Positions 26,096-35,847 of a stretch of 64,000 nucleotides of DNA are shown here, piece by piece. The notes beneath the pieces were generated by a model. The model did no database searches, was not told the origin of the DNA, and saw nothing but the letters and a program-made list of their open reading frames with translations. Source of the stretch: Aliidiomarina quisquiliarum. GTDB lineage: Bacteria; Pseudomonadota; Gammaproteobacteria; Enterobacterales; Alteromonadaceae. The DNA is taken from contig NZ_JAMFTN010000024.1 in assembly GCF_023922585.1 (NCBI RefSeq), positions 1 to 64,000 on the forward strand. The letters are read 5' to 3'. The position numbers and the translations under genes are program-made. The stretch's first letter is position 1, and each line of letters starts with the position of its first letter.

Positions 26096-28434
26096 CTTTT
26101 TTTCTTCTTCCCACGTTTTGCCTGCGACCTCCGCCCCTTAGGCGGTGACTTCTGACTGGATTTTTTGCCCTTAGCAAACTTTCCATGTTTAGTGTTTCGT
26201 CCTGCTTTAGCCTTGCTTGCTTTTGCTTTAATCACTACTGGTGTTGGTAGTTCCGAACCGCTCGACTCTACCGACAAGAGTTGAAAATCTATTTTACTTT
26301 CATCTAAGTTCACGCCCATAACCCGTATCACCACCTTATCACCGATACGATATACTTGGCGCGACTGCTCACCAATTAACATGTGGCGATCAGAATCAAA
26401 ATGATAATACTCGCTGGGTAAGTTAGAAATGTGGGCTAAGCCATCAATCATCATTTCATCAAGGCGAATAAACAAGCCAAAGTTGGTAACTGAAGCAATT
26501 ACTCCAGGGAATTCAGAACCCACGTGGTCTTGCATAAACTCAGTTTTCAGCCAGTCGTCTACCTGACGGGTAGCTTCGTCGGCACGCCGTTCCGTAGCGG
26601 AAAAGTGTGGACCAAGGTTAGCCAACTGTTCTTCCGAGTAAAAGGCTGCACCTTCTAAGCCACCAGGAACTTTCTTTTGTTTTTTCAATACTTGCTTAAT
26701 AACCCGGTGCAGTATTAAGTCGGGGTAACGACGAATAGGTGAAGTAAAGTGAGCGTAAGCTTCTAAAGCTAAGCCAAAGTGACCACAATTTTCGTGGCTA
26801 TATACGGCTTGCTGTAGCGAGCGCAGTAGCATCATTTCAATCAGCTCTTTGTCTGGTCGGTCTGCAACCTGAGCTAGCACAGCACTGAAGTCTGCTGGGC
26901 TTGGCTCGGCACTTGCTGTCATTACTATGCCCAGCTCGCCAAGTAATAAACGAAAGCTTTCCAGCCTATCTTCATCGGGTTGTTCGTGAATACGAAACAA
27001 TGCTTGGGCTTCATACTTCTCAATAAAGCGCGCAGCAGCTACGTTCGCCATAATCATGCATTCTTCAATCAGCATGTGGGCTTCATTACGGTATACTGGT
27101 TCAATACGCTCTATTTTTCGTTGTGCATTAAAAATAAATCGGGTTTCAACACTTTCAAAGTCTATCGCCCCGCGAATATCACGGGTTTTACGTAACACTT
27201 TATACAATGCGTGTAAGTTCTCAATGTGGGGCACTATGCCATGGTACTGCTGACGCAATTCCACATCACCTTCTAGAATAGCCGCCACCTTTGTGTAGGT
27301 CATTCGCGCGTGTGATTTCATAACGGCGGGATAGAATTTATAACTGACTAGCTTGCCGCGTTCACCCACCACCATTTCGGCCACCATACAAAGGCGATCT
27401 TCATTGGGGTTAAGCGAACATAAACCATTCGACAGTTTTTCAGGCAACATTGGAATTACGTTATTGGGAAAATATACCGAATTGCCTCGTTCCGTTGCTT
27501 CCTTGTCTAGTTGCGTACCAACGCGCACGTAGTGACTAACGTCGGCAATGGCAACCCACAAGCGAAAGCCTTTTTTGTCGGGTTCACAATACACAGCGTC
27601 ATCAAAGTCGCGAGCGTCTTCACCATCAATTGTAATAAGCGGTAATTCACGTAAGTCGACGCGGTCTTTTTTATCTGCCGCTGTTACTTCATCAGATACT
27701 TTTTTTAACTCATTAATAACCGTTGCCGACCATTCGTGGGGCAAGCCATGCTCGCGAATAGCAACTTCAATTTCCATTCCTGGGGCCATATGTTCACCCA
27801 GTATTTCAATAACTTTTCCAATCGGGTTACTTCGGCGCGTAGGCCGGTTTTGTATTTCTGCTACCACCATTTGGCCATGGCGTGCGCCATTACTAAATTC
27901 AGCAGGAATAATTAAATCTTGGCTTAGGCGAGAATCGTCAGGCACTACCAAGGCCACGCCTTGATCAACAAAGTAGCGCCCTACCACTTCGGTTTTACCT
28001 TGGGTAATAACTCGTACAATCCGAGCTTCTGTACGGCCTTTATGATCAGCCGTACCAGCTTTCACCAATACAGTGTCGCCATGCATGGTTAATTGCATTT
28101 GGTGGTATGGCAAATATAAGTCTTTACCGCCTTCTTCTAATTGTACGAAGCCAAAGCCGTCGCGATGGCCAATAACCTTGCCGCGCTTTAAGTCCATACG
28201 CTCAGGTAAACCATAAGAATCAGATCGGGTATACACCAACTGGCCGTCGCGCTCCATTGCTCTTAGCCTGCGTTTAAGGCCTATTTGTTGACGTTCGTCA
28301 TGCAGTTGATATTTTTCAATAATAGTCGAGAAGGAAGTAGGTTTAATGTCCGCTTGTATGGTACTTAAAAGCTCGTCTCTCGAAGGGATTTCCACATCAT
28401 ATTGTGGAGCAGGGTTTTCATTGTTGTCTTTCAT
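26092..28434 (-). CDS. rnr: Ribonuclease R
   Basis: A 780-residue 3'-5' exoribonuclease able to unwind structured RNA. Order: N-terminal helix-turn-helix (about 15-75), cold-shock domains (RMDLKRGKVIGHRDGFGFVQ), RNB catalytic domain with ITIDGEDARDFDDAVY (metal-binding Asp) and SHYVRVGTQLD, an S1 domain (GVIASVTNFGLFIRL) and a Lys/Arg-rich tail of about 50 residues that assists RNA binding. It takes part in RNA quality control and rRNA turnover. A divergent 233-base gap separates it from the flagellin gene. Confidence 0.97.
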   Translation of the reverse strand: MKDNNENPAPQYDVEIPSRDELLSTIQADIKPTSFSTIIEKYQLHDERQQIGLKRRLRAMERDGQLVYTRSDSYGLPERMDLKRGKVIGHRDGFGFVQLEEGGKDLYLPYHQMQLTMHGDTVLVKAGTADHKGRTEARIVRVITQGKTEVVGRYFVDQGVALVVPDDSRLSQDLIIPAEFSNGARHGQMVVAEIQNRPTRRSNPIGKVIEILGEHMAPGMEIEVAIREHGLPHEWSATVINELKKVSDEVTAADKKDRVDLRELPLITIDGEDARDFDDAVYCEPDKKGFRLWVAIADVSHYVRVGTQLDKEATERGNSVYFPNNVIPMLPEKLSNGLCSLNPNEDRLCMVAEMVVGERGKLVSYKFYPAVMKSHARMTYTKVAAILEGDVELRQQYHGIVPHIENLHALYKVLRKTRDIRGAIDFESVETRFIFNAQRKIERIEPVYRNEAHMLIEECMIMANVAAARFIEKYEAQALFRIHEQPDEDRLESFRLLLGELGIVMTASAEPSPADFSAVLAQVADRPDKELIEMMLLRSLQQAVYSHENCGHFGLALEAYAHFTSPIRRYPDLILHRVIKQVLKKQKKVPGGLEGAAFYSEEQLANLGPHFSATERRADEATRQVDDWLKTEFMQDHVGSEFPGVIASVTNFGLFIRLDEMMIDGLAHISNLPSEYYHFDSDRHMLIGEQSRQVYRIGDKVVIRVMGVNLDESKIDFQLLSVESSGSELPTPVVIKAKASKAKAGRNTKHGKFAKGKKSSQKSPPKGRRSQAKRGKKKKR

Positions 28435-28569
28435 AATAAGGCCACTCTAAATGTGCCAGTTTTCTCTTTTTTTATTTTCATAGGAAGTCACTATAACAGC
28501 ACAGAAGCCCTGGTGCGAAGGAATAATGTATTTCATCACTTAACCACACTTAGGAATACTAACCATAGC

Positions 28570-28596
28570 TAAAGTATTTTCAACAACAAGCGATAT
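28570..28596 (+). promoter_or_regulatory. Sigma-28 (FliA) promoter of the flagellin gene
   Basis: TAAAGTAT (28570-28577), an 11-base spacer and AGCGATAT (28589-28596) closely fit the FliA consensus TAAAGTTT-N11-GCCGATAA. It lies 71 bases before the flagellin ATG. Confidence 0.7.
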
Positions 28597-28667
28597 AGTA
28601 ACCAGTAATCACACTAATAAATAATAAAAAATAATATTTAACGTTCTGACAGAAAAAAGAGGGAACT

Positions 28668-30725
28668 ATGTTAGCCATCAACACGAATATTTCGTCGTTG
28701 TCACTAACGCGCTACCTGAGCAATTCTAGTAATAAGCTTGATAGTGTACTCAAGCAGCTATCTACTGGGTTCAGAATAAACAGAGCCAAGGACGACGCAG
28801 CAGGATTGCAAGTATCTACGCGATTAACATCGCAAATTAAAAGCCTTGACCGTGCCAACTTGAATGCAATGGACGCTATATCTGTCAACCAAGTGGCCGA
28901 TGGTGCAATGGACGAAGTAACGAGCATGTTACAACGTATGCGCGTGCTAGCCGTGCAAGCACAAAACGGAATAAACACCGATTTAGACCGCGCTGCACTA
29001 AATAAGGAGTTTCAAGCGTTAAAAGTCGAAATTGACCGTGTAGCCAACACTACAACCTTTGGTGGCATTCCACTGTTACAAGGAAACTACGAAGGCACGT
29101 TTTTAGTTGGCGCAAATGGTGGGGAAAATGAAACCGTTACCGTTACCGACTTCGATGTAAGAACTCAAAGGCTTGGCTATTACGGTTGGGACTCTCGGCC
29201 ATTAGTAACCAGCGCTAGCTCGGTACAGCTTGATCACCCAACGCGGTCTCTAACTGGCTATCCTCGATTAGACTCGGGTTTACTATCAGGCGCCGTAGTT
29301 AATGGCCATCCAATTGTAGCGTCGAACCTTAGCGCCCTAGTTACTGAGGTTTCAGGTATTCCTGACGCTGAAATTACTGTAGAAGGCCGTGTTTATTTAA
29401 ATAGTAATATTAATATTCCACTAAATGCTGCCAATACAGCAACAAGCTTACCTAACGCCATTCACATTAATGGCCATGAAATTCGTTTCGACAATATTCC
29501 TGATTATGTTAACAATCCAGACTGGGACGACCCACTACACGACGATTATGCCCCAGGTCAAAATCGCTCAGCCGCTGAAACCTACTATTACTCTGAGGTT
29601 CGCTCGACTATTGAGGCGGGCTTACCTACTGGTGTAAATGCAACCTTCTCAGCTGGAAACCAAGGGGTTACTTTTCAGGGTAGCGAAAAAGAAAGTCTTG
29701 CTGTTAACGGCACAAGCTCTCTGATGCCTTCGATCAGTAATGGCACTTATATTCCAAACGTTATTATAAAAACCTCGTCGCCATCTGGCAGTGTAAGCTT
29801 CCCTGGCAGTATACCTACAACAACTGGAATAGAGCGAGCAAACAACTTTGCTGGCCTAATTTCTCCTGCCGACCCATTAGTTATTAATGGTGTAAGCTTT
29901 GAAGGTCCGTACAACACCTCAACTGACTTAATGAACGCTATTAACAATGCGTCATACCCCGCGAATAATTCTCCCGTTCGGGCTGAGTTAAGCGGTAATG
30001 TGCTGATCCGATCAAGCATTTTACCTTCTGAATTAAGTAGTTCTGTGCCTTTTACTATTAATGGGCAGGATATTGATTTGTCGAATATTCCGCTACCTGC
30101 TGCAAATATTAATAATAACGCATACGGCAATTACTACCGAAACGCAGTAATGAACGAACTTAATAACCATTTACACGGCACTGGAGTAACTGCCCGAATC
30201 CACTCTGGTGGCAGTTCGCTAAGCATTGAGCTTATTTCTTCTCGTGACATAGCAATAGAAGGAACAACCCCTGCTGGTTTACCTGATCTAAAGATAGGTC
30301 AATATGTACCCCAAATTGAATTAAAGAGTTTTGGCGCAGAGTTTACAAACCTTGAACTAGCATCGAACAATGCTGCCGTGCTCGGCTTTCACCTTCCAGA
30401 TAGAGTTGAAGCTCTGGTCGATCGCGCCGATATTTTAACGTATGAAAGTGCAGCCCAAAGTATTGAAATGCTAGATATTGGCATTAGCCAAGTCGGCGAA
30501 CAACGGGGTAATATTGGTGCCATGATTAACCGCATGCAAGCGACAACTCGAAGCTTAAGTAATACTACGGAAGGCTTGTCAGCCGCACGAGCCCGCATTC
30601 GAGATACTGATTATGCTAGTGCGACAACGGCTTTGGTAAAACAACAAATTATTCAACAGGCAAGTGTCAGTTTACTTACGCAAGCAAATTTGCGCCCGCA
30701 ATCGGTATTGTCACTGCTAAATTAG
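28668..30725 (+). CDS. Large flagellin with hook-IN repeats in the variable domain
   Basis: 685 residues. The N-terminal D0/D1 domain (about 1-140; MLAINTNISSLSLTRYL, STGFRINRAKDDAAGLQVS) and the C-terminal D1/D0 domain (about 600-685; RARIRDTDYASATTALVKQQI, ending SVLSLLN) are intact, so it should polymerise and be exported by the flagellar type III apparatus. The central 450 residues are far longer than in ordinary flagellins and hold about four motifs of the flagellin hook IN type (VNGHPI, INGHEI, INGVSF, INGQDI). A GAGGG ribosome-binding site and a sigma-28 promoter precede it. No other flagellar gene is nearby. Confidence 0.92.
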   Translation: MLAINTNISSLSLTRYLSNSSNKLDSVLKQLSTGFRINRAKDDAAGLQVSTRLTSQIKSLDRANLNAMDAISVNQVADGAMDEVTSMLQRMRVLAVQAQNGINTDLDRAALNKEFQALKVEIDRVANTTTFGGIPLLQGNYEGTFLVGANGGENETVTVTDFDVRTQRLGYYGWDSRPLVTSASSVQLDHPTRSLTGYPRLDSGLLSGAVVNGHPIVASNLSALVTEVSGIPDAEITVEGRVYLNSNINIPLNAANTATSLPNAIHINGHEIRFDNIPDYVNNPDWDDPLHDDYAPGQNRSAAETYYYSEVRSTIEAGLPTGVNATFSAGNQGVTFQGSEKESLAVNGTSSLMPSISNGTYIPNVIIKTSSPSGSVSFPGSIPTTTGIERANNFAGLISPADPLVINGVSFEGPYNTSTDLMNAINNASYPANNSPVRAELSGNVLIRSSILPSELSSSVPFTINGQDIDLSNIPLPAANINNNAYGNYYRNAVMNELNNHLHGTGVTARIHSGGSSLSIELISSRDIAIEGTTPAGLPDLKIGQYVPQIELKSFGAEFTNLELASNNAAVLGFHLPDRVEALVDRADILTYESAAQSIEMLDIGISQVGEQRGNIGAMINRMQATTRSLSNTTEGLSAARARIRDTDYASATTALVKQQIIQQASVSLLTQANLRPQSVLSLLN

Positions 30726-30752
30726 AAAAGTAATTTAAGAAGTACATAATAA

Positions 30753-30839
30753 TGGTGCCTAGGGCCGGACTCGAACCGGCACGTTGTTGCCAACGGTGGA
30801 TTTTGAATCCACTGCGTCTACCAATTTCGCCACCCAGGC
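30753..30839 (-). tRNA. tRNA-Leu (anticodon CAA)
   Basis: An 87-nt tRNA on the minus strand with the acceptor stem GCCTGGG/CCTAGGC, discriminator A, encoded CCA, an anticodon arm GTGGA-TTCAAAA-TCCAC (CAA, reads UUG), a long variable arm (GTTGGCAACAAC region) typical of leucine tRNAs and the T arm GGTTCGAGTCC. It faces the flagellin gene. Confidence 0.96.
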
Positions 30840-30871
30840 ATTGAGAGGGCATGTCAAACGAAGACGGACGA

Positions 30872-30899
30872 ATTATACGGAAGCGCTGGTCTTTAGCAA
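30872..30899 (-). promoter_or_regulatory. tRNA-Leu promoter
   Basis: Minus-strand -35 TTGCTA (30894-30899), a 16-bp spacer, a perfect -10 TATAAT (30872-30877) and discriminator TCGTCC. The start would be about 25 bases before the mature tRNA 5' end. Confidence 0.75.
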
Positions 30900-30956
30900 G
30901 TAAACAAGCGAGAATTTAGCAGGTTTTTTTCAAAATTAAAGTAAAGAGAATATTTT

Positions 30957-31466
30957 ATGAGCAGTTCAGGCTTTCCCCGTGCCGGTTTTTTTATTCGACT
31001 CGCCGCTATTGTGTACGATCTTTTAGTAGTGGCTGCGGTGCTTATGTTTGCTGCTGCCATGGCGCTTGCCTTCAGTGTAGCTTTAGCAACCTTAGGTTGG
31101 TGGCCATTAGCCGAGGGCATGGACCACTCCGAGCGTATTGATCATTGGCTATTTCAAGTTTATTTAGTAGTGGTTTTAGTTGGCTTTTACGGATTATTTT
31201 GGAGCCGCGGTGGGCAAACCCTTGGTATGAAGGCTTGGCGTTTGCGGGTGCAAAACACCAACAATCAAGCAATTTCATTTCGCCAAGCAATTATTCGTTT
31301 TTTCACAGCGCTTGGCGGCTTAGGCAATATTTGGGTGGTGTTTAATCGCGATAAACTGGCATTGCAAGATCTTGCCGCCAAATGTGAAGTAGTGCGTTTA
31401 ACGCCTGAAGCGAATCAATTTAAAAATTGGCGCCAGCCCGCTCAAGAAGCTAAGCCAAGCCAATAA
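30957..31466 (+). CDS. RDD family membrane protein
   Basis: A 169-residue inner-membrane protein. The first helix has the RDD signature FIRLAAIVYDLLV (about 12-24; Arg and Asp present), with helices near 22-45 and 68-84. Then GQTLGMKAWRLRVQNTNNQAISFRQAIIRFF is the conserved post-helix block. The family is widespread and of largely unknown function; some members affect ion tolerance. The tail is hydrophilic. It is convergent with lptG, whose stop codon is 3 bases away. Confidence 0.85.
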   Translation: MSSSGFPRAGFFIRLAAIVYDLLVVAAVLMFAAAMALAFSVALATLGWWPLAEGMDHSERIDHWLFQVYLVVVLVGFYGLFWSRGGQTLGMKAWRLRVQNTNNQAISFRQAIIRFFTALGGLGNIWVVFNRDKLALQDLAAKCEVVRLTPEANQFKNWRQPAQEAKPSQ

Positions 31467-31469
31467 TCC

Positions 31470-32537
31470 CTAGGTTTTATTTCGCAGCAGTATATAAAGC
31501 GCCCCAGCAGCAAAGAGTAAACTTGGAATAATCGCTCCTAACAAGGGCGGTATGGCGTACACCTGTGAAATTGGGCCAAATACCTCATTGGTCATGTGAA
31601 ATACAAACCCCGTAATTACCCCAAGTAACACGCGAGCCCCCATGGTTACTGAGCGTAAGGGGCCAAAAATAAACGATAATGCCACTAGCAACATAACAGC
31701 TACGGTAAGTGGCACTAGCACTTTTCGCCAAAACGCTAGTTCGTAACGGCTGGCACTTTGTTGGTTACTGCGTAAGTAATTCACATAACTATTTAAACCG
31801 CTAATAGACAGTGATTCTGGCCTTACTATAACAATACCGAGCTTATCGGGCGTTAAACCAGACTTCCAACGCCAGCTTGGTAATTGTTGGTTAATAATTT
31901 CTTCACTACCCATTTGAGTGTGCTGCACGTTGCTTAGCATCCAGTCACTATCAACATAAGCGGCTCGTTCGCCATGAATTACTTGCTCTAGCTTGCGCTC
32001 TTCGAACTGATAAATAGACACTCGATTAAGTATGCCGGTGTCTTCTAGCTCACCTATATGAATAAAACTGCTGCCATCTTTGGCCCAAATACCATTAGGG
32101 GCGCTTAATAACGCGCCTCCAGAAATAGCTTGGGCGCGCAGCTGCCGTGCTTGGCTTTCTAGTTTAGGCGCTACCCACTCTCCTAATACCAACACCAGCA
32201 CCATCATTACCACGCTGGCTTTCATTACCGAGCCAATTAGGTTTAGTTTCGAACGCCCAGCGGCCATCATCACAACCAATTCACTATTGCTGGCCAACAT
32301 GCCCATGCCTATTAAGCCACCTAACAAGGCCGCCATAGGGAAAAACGTTTCAATATCGCGGGGTACACTTAATAAAACAAAAGCCAATACGTCGAGCAAA
32401 CTATAAGTTCCCCGTCCAATGCTGCGAATTTGTTCTACAAAACGAATCAGCCCCGACAATCCCGCCAGAATAGACATACTAATTAGCGACGTACTGATCA
32501 CTATTTTGCCAATGTAGCGGTCAATAATACTAATCAT
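31470..32537 (-). CDS. lptG: LPS export permease LptG
   Basis: LptG, 355 residues from MISIIDRYIGKIVIS; the ATG overlaps the lptF stop as ATGA, and family N-termini match. It has six transmembrane helices, three on each side of a periplasmic beta-jellyroll domain (about 100-270). With LptF and LptB2 it extracts LPS from the inner membrane and passes it to LptC. The longer upstream reading lies inside lptF. Confidence 0.96.
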   Translation of the reverse strand: MISIIDRYIGKIVISTSLISMSILAGLSGLIRFVEQIRSIGRGTYSLLDVLAFVLLSVPRDIETFFPMAALLGGLIGMGMLASNSELVVMMAAGRSKLNLIGSVMKASVVMMVLVLVLGEWVAPKLESQARQLRAQAISGGALLSAPNGIWAKDGSSFIHIGELEDTGILNRVSIYQFEERKLEQVIHGERAAYVDSDWMLSNVQHTQMGSEEIINQQLPSWRWKSGLTPDKLGIVIVRPESLSISGLNSYVNYLRSNQQSASRYELAFWRKVLVPLTVAVMLLVALSFIFGPLRSVTMGARVLLGVITGFVFHMTNEVFGPISQVYAIPPLLGAIIPSLLFAAGALYILLRNKT

Positions 32538-33658
32538 CGGCGTATCCTTACCATACTCAGCAACTTTTGCCCGATGGGCCGATCGCGCAGTAATAATGAA
32601 ACCCCAATTAACAGTAAGCCTAAGTGAATCCACCACAAACCAAAGGTTTCTGGAATACGCTCGGCGGCCATAGCTCGTTTAGCTGCCATAAGCACCATAA
32701 AGTAGCCTAAATAGATTAAAATAGCTGGTGCCATGCGGCCAAACTTACCTTGCCGAGGGTTCACCCGACTTAAAGGCACTGCAATAAGTGTTAACAAGGG
32801 CATGGCCAAGGGTATAGCCAAGCGCCATTGCAGTTCAGCACGTGCTTCGGCACCTGAGTTACGCATTAATTCAAGAGTAGGTATAGCTTCCTGGCGGCGC
32901 AATGACTCTTCTGCTTCTTGCTCACGAATTTGCATTTGGTAGTTATCAAAGCTCATTACATGATGGTCTAAGTTTTCTAGGCTTTGTGAATATCGGCGGC
33001 CGTCGCTTAAGGATAAAAGCTGCGCCCCCGACGGCGTACTTAGCACCTGCCCCCGGCTGGCCATAACCACACTAACTCGCTCATCTTCTTGTGTTCGTTC
33101 ACCCTCAACTTTTGCATGCGCTGGCATTTGTGCTAAAAAAATGTGCTCTAGCTCTTGATTATCATTCTGGCTTTCAATAAAAACAACTGCACGTTGGTTC
33201 GCTACTTGTTGAAAGCGCCCGGTTTGAATGACGCTTACCCCTGCGTCGGAGCGTGCTCTGTCGGCAATCATGTGCTCTTGCGACAGGGCCGCTGGCCCCC
33301 ACCAAAGAGTTAATAATGCGGTTAGCACTGAAATCATTAATGCAAATACCAGTGTTGTGCGGGCCACGTACCATTCGCTTACACCACAAGCATGCAATAC
33401 CGACATTTCGTTATCGCTGTATAGTCGCCCATGGGCCAGTAAAATGCCTAAAAACAAACTTATAGGTAAAATTAGCGCTGCTAAGCCTGGTAATTGCAGC
33501 CCTAGTACCAATAAAATCAGCTCTGCGGGAAGCTGTCCGTCAGACGCTTCGGCAAGAATTTGAACAAATTGTTGACTCAAAAAAATAGTGATCAGCACCA
33601 GAAAAACGGCCAGCTGAGCCTTGAAGGTTTCTCGAATCAAATAACGAAATATGAGCAC
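32534..33658 (-). CDS. lptF: LPS export permease LptF
   Basis: A 374-residue partner of LptG with the same layout: N-terminal helices (MLIFRYLIRETFKAQLAVFLVLITIF), a periplasmic jellyroll domain and C-terminal helices (IPLAMPLLTLIAVPLSRVNPRQGKFGRM). The start codon is GTG. Divergent from pepA, the same arrangement as in E. coli. Confidence 0.96.
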   Translation of the reverse strand: MLIFRYLIRETFKAQLAVFLVLITIFLSQQFVQILAEASDGQLPAELILLVLGLQLPGLAALILPISLFLGILLAHGRLYSDNEMSVLHACGVSEWYVARTTLVFALMISVLTALLTLWWGPAALSQEHMIADRARSDAGVSVIQTGRFQQVANQRAVVFIESQNDNQELEHIFLAQMPAHAKVEGERTQEDERVSVVMASRGQVLSTPSGAQLLSLSDGRRYSQSLENLDHHVMSFDNYQMQIREQEAEESLRRQEAIPTLELMRNSGAEARAELQWRLAIPLAMPLLTLIAVPLSRVNPRQGKFGRMAPAILIYLGYFMVLMAAKRAMAAERIPETFGLWWIHLGLLLIGVSLLLRDRPIGQKLLSMVRIRR

Positions 33659-33794
33659 TTTACCGCAACCCTTAAGTTAGGTTTTTACTGTAAAACCTGT
33701 GACTTTTAAGTAAACTCTGCTTTTTTATATGTTTGATTGCTTTGTGCAGTTCAGAAACCTCGGCGAAATCTTGCCCATTGGTATATCATATACT

Positions 33795-33858
33795 GCCCTG
33801 CACACGCCTATATCAATGTGGTTAATAATGCCATGAATAGCAGGGCGTGAATATAGGC
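33795..33858 (+). repeat. Interlocked inverted repeats upstream of pepA
   Basis: Two 7-8 bp pairs are nested as A-B-A'-B': GCCCTGC (33795-33801), GCCTATAT (33806-33813), GCAGGGC (33840-33846), ATATAGGC (33851-33858). In RNA this topology could form a pseudoknot or two mutually exclusive hairpins; in DNA it could be paired operator half-sites. It ends 24 bases before the pepA ATG. A possible -10, TATACT, lies at 33789-33794, just before A. Confidence 0.6.
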
Positions 33859-33882
33859 ATTAAACCAGAATGTGGAGTAAAT

Positions 33883-35385
33883 ATGGAATTCAGCGTTAAA
33901 AGTGGAAGCCCAGAAAAGCAGCGTTCAGCCTGCATAGTTGTTGGTGTTTTTGAGCCTCGTCGCCTCTCTCCTGTGGCCGAACAACTGGACAAAATAAGCG
34001 GTGGCTATTTAAGTAACATTCTTCGCCGTGGCGACCTTGAAGGCAAAGCCGACCAAACGCTGTTATTACACAATGTTCCCAATATTTTAAGTGAACGTGT
34101 TTTACTTATCGGTTGCGGTAAAGAGCGCGAACTCGACGAACGCCAGTACCGTAAAATAATTGCCAAAACCATTAGCACCTTAAATAACACTGGCGCTATG
34201 GAAGCCGTATGTTTTTTAAGTGAACTGCATGTTAAAGGCCGCGATACCTATTGGAAAGTACGCTCCGCTATTGAAGCAGCGCAAGAGCAGCTTTACACCT
34301 TCGACTCATTAAAATCGCACAAAGAAGAACACCGGCGGCCTTTGCGTAAGCTAACTTTTAACGTGCCTACTCGCCGCGAACTTACCGCTGGAGAAAAGGC
34401 TGTTGCTCATGGCGTGGCTATTTCTCACGGTGTTAATACCTGCCGTGATGCGGCTAACATGCCACCTAATATTTGCACGCCAGCATATTTAGCTGAACAA
34501 GCCGAAGCAATGGCTGAAAAATATGGCAACCTAACCGTTGAGCGTATCGACGAAGCGCAAATGGCTGAATTAGGCATGAATGCCTACTTAGCCGTAAGCC
34601 GAGGTTCACACAACCCTGCTGTTATGACTCTTATGCACTATAATGGTGGCGTAGAAGGCAGTGCTCCGATTGTATTACTTGGAAAAGGGCTCACTTTCGA
34701 CGCCGGTGGTATTTCCATTAAGCCTTCAGAAAACATGGATGAAATGAAGTACGACATGGGCGGTGCCGCAAGTGTATTGGGCACTATGGAAGCGCTTGCA
34801 CAACTCGAACTACCCATTAACGTTATTGGCATATTAGCTGGCTGTGAAAACATGCCCGACGGTAATGCTTACCGCCCTGGTGACATTCTTCATTCTATGT
34901 CTGGGCAAACTATTGAAATACTTAATACCGACGCTGAAGGTCGGTTAGTATTATGCGATGCCCTAACCTATGTGGAGCGTTTTAACCCAGAAGTGGTGGT
35001 TGATATTGCTACCCTTACCGGCGCCTGTGTGGTTGCACTTGGTAGCCATGCTACTGGTTTAATGAGTAACCATAATCCATTAGCACACGAGCTATTAAAT
35101 GCTTCAGAACAAAGTGGCGACCGTGCGTGGCGCTTACCTTTATGGGACGAGTACCAACCAATGCTTGATAGCCCCTTTGCCGATATGCAAAACATTGGCG
35201 GTCGTGCTGCTGGCACCATTACTGCAGGCTGCTTCTTATCGCGCTTTACTAAGAAGTACAACTGGGCGCATTTAGACATTGCTGGAACGGCTTGGAATAG
35301 TGGTAAAGCTAAAGGCGCAACCGGGCGTCCTGTGCCAATGCTGACCCAGTTTTTGCTTGGTCGCGCCAATGAACAAGTGAGCTAA
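33883..35385 (+). CDS. pepA: Leucyl aminopeptidase PepA
   Basis: PepA, 500 residues from [17 protein letters not shown], identical to the E. coli start; GGAG lies before this ATG, and an upstream start is 12 codons away. The M17 catalytic domain has [25 protein letters not shown] and the signature [10 protein letters not shown], giving two metal ions and catalytic Lys and Arg. In E. coli PepA is also a DNA-binding protein (carAB control, XerCD recombination). It heads the pepA-holC-valS operon. Confidence 0.97.
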   Translation: MEFSVKSGSPEKQRSACIVVGVFEPRRLSPVAEQLDKISGGYLSNILRRGDLEGKADQTLLLHNVPNILSERVLLIGCGKERELDERQYRKIIAKTISTLNNTGAMEAVCFLSELHVKGRDTYWKVRSAIEAAQEQLYTFDSLKSHKEEHRRPLRKLTFNVPTRRELTAGEKAVAHGVAISHGVNTCRDAANMPPNICTPAYLAEQAEAMAEKYGNLTVERIDEAQMAELGMNAYLAVSRGSHNPAVMTLMHYNGGVEGSAPIVLLGKGLTFDAGGISIKPSENMDEMKYDMGGAASVLGTMEALAQLELPINVIGILAGCENMPDGNAYRPGDILHSMSGQTIEILNTDAEGRLVLCDALTYVERFNPEVVVDIATLTGACVVALGSHATGLMSNHNPLAHELLNASEQSGDRAWRLPLWDEYQPMLDSPFADMQNIGGRAAGTITAGCFLSRFTKKYNWAHLDIAGTAWNSGKAKGATGRPVPMLTQFLLGRANEQVS

Positions 35386-35388
35386 TTT

Positions 35389-35847
35389 GTGTCGCAAGCA
35401 ACGTTTTACACGCTAGATGAAATTACCGATGAGCGGGCAAACGAATTCGTTTGCTCGTTAGCATACGGTTTAATGCAACAACGCCAGCGGGTATTACTAT
35501 TATGCTCCACTCAGGAGCAAGCTGAAGCACTCGACGAGCTCATGTGGCAACAACCCACGCAAGCCTTTATTCCACATAATTTAGTGGGTGAAGGCCCTGC
35601 ACAGGGTACGCCAGTGCTTATTGCTTGGTTACCATTACCGCAAAATATTGGCCATCGCACCGCAGTTATTAACCTTAGCCAAGAGCCAGTAGCCACGGCA
35701 ACAAAATTTCGAACTCTCATTGAGCTTGTGCCGGTAGAACCAGCGGCCCGCCAAAAGGCTCGTGAGCATTATAAGCTTTACCGTCAACAAGGCTTGCAAA
35801 TGCAAAACCTTGTGGCCCGATTAAATGTTGAAGGACACCATGGATAA
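35389..35847 (+). CDS. holC: DNA polymerase III chi subunit
   Basis: A 152-residue chi subunit starting with GTG ([10 protein letters not shown]), 3 bases after pepA. It has the family pattern [21 protein letters not shown] and [19 protein letters not shown]. It links the clamp loader to SSB through chi-psi. Its 3' end overlaps valS by 8 bases. Confidence 0.93.
   Translation: MSQATFYTLDEITDERANEFVCSLAYGLMQQRQRVLLLCSTQEQAEALDELMWQQPTQAFIPHNLVGEGPAQGTPVLIAWLPLPQNIGHRTAVINLSQEPVATATKFRTLIELVPVEPAARQKAREHYKLYRQQGLQMQNLVARLNVEGHHG

Noticed and set aside
28712-28978. Minus-strand frame inside the flagellin gene
   Set aside because: It is a mirror of the conserved flagellin N-terminus with no ribosome-binding site or family resemblance.
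33659-33882. Small gene in the lptF-pepA gap
   Set aside because: No frame with a start and ribosome-binding site; the region holds only promoter-like sequence and the interlocked repeats.
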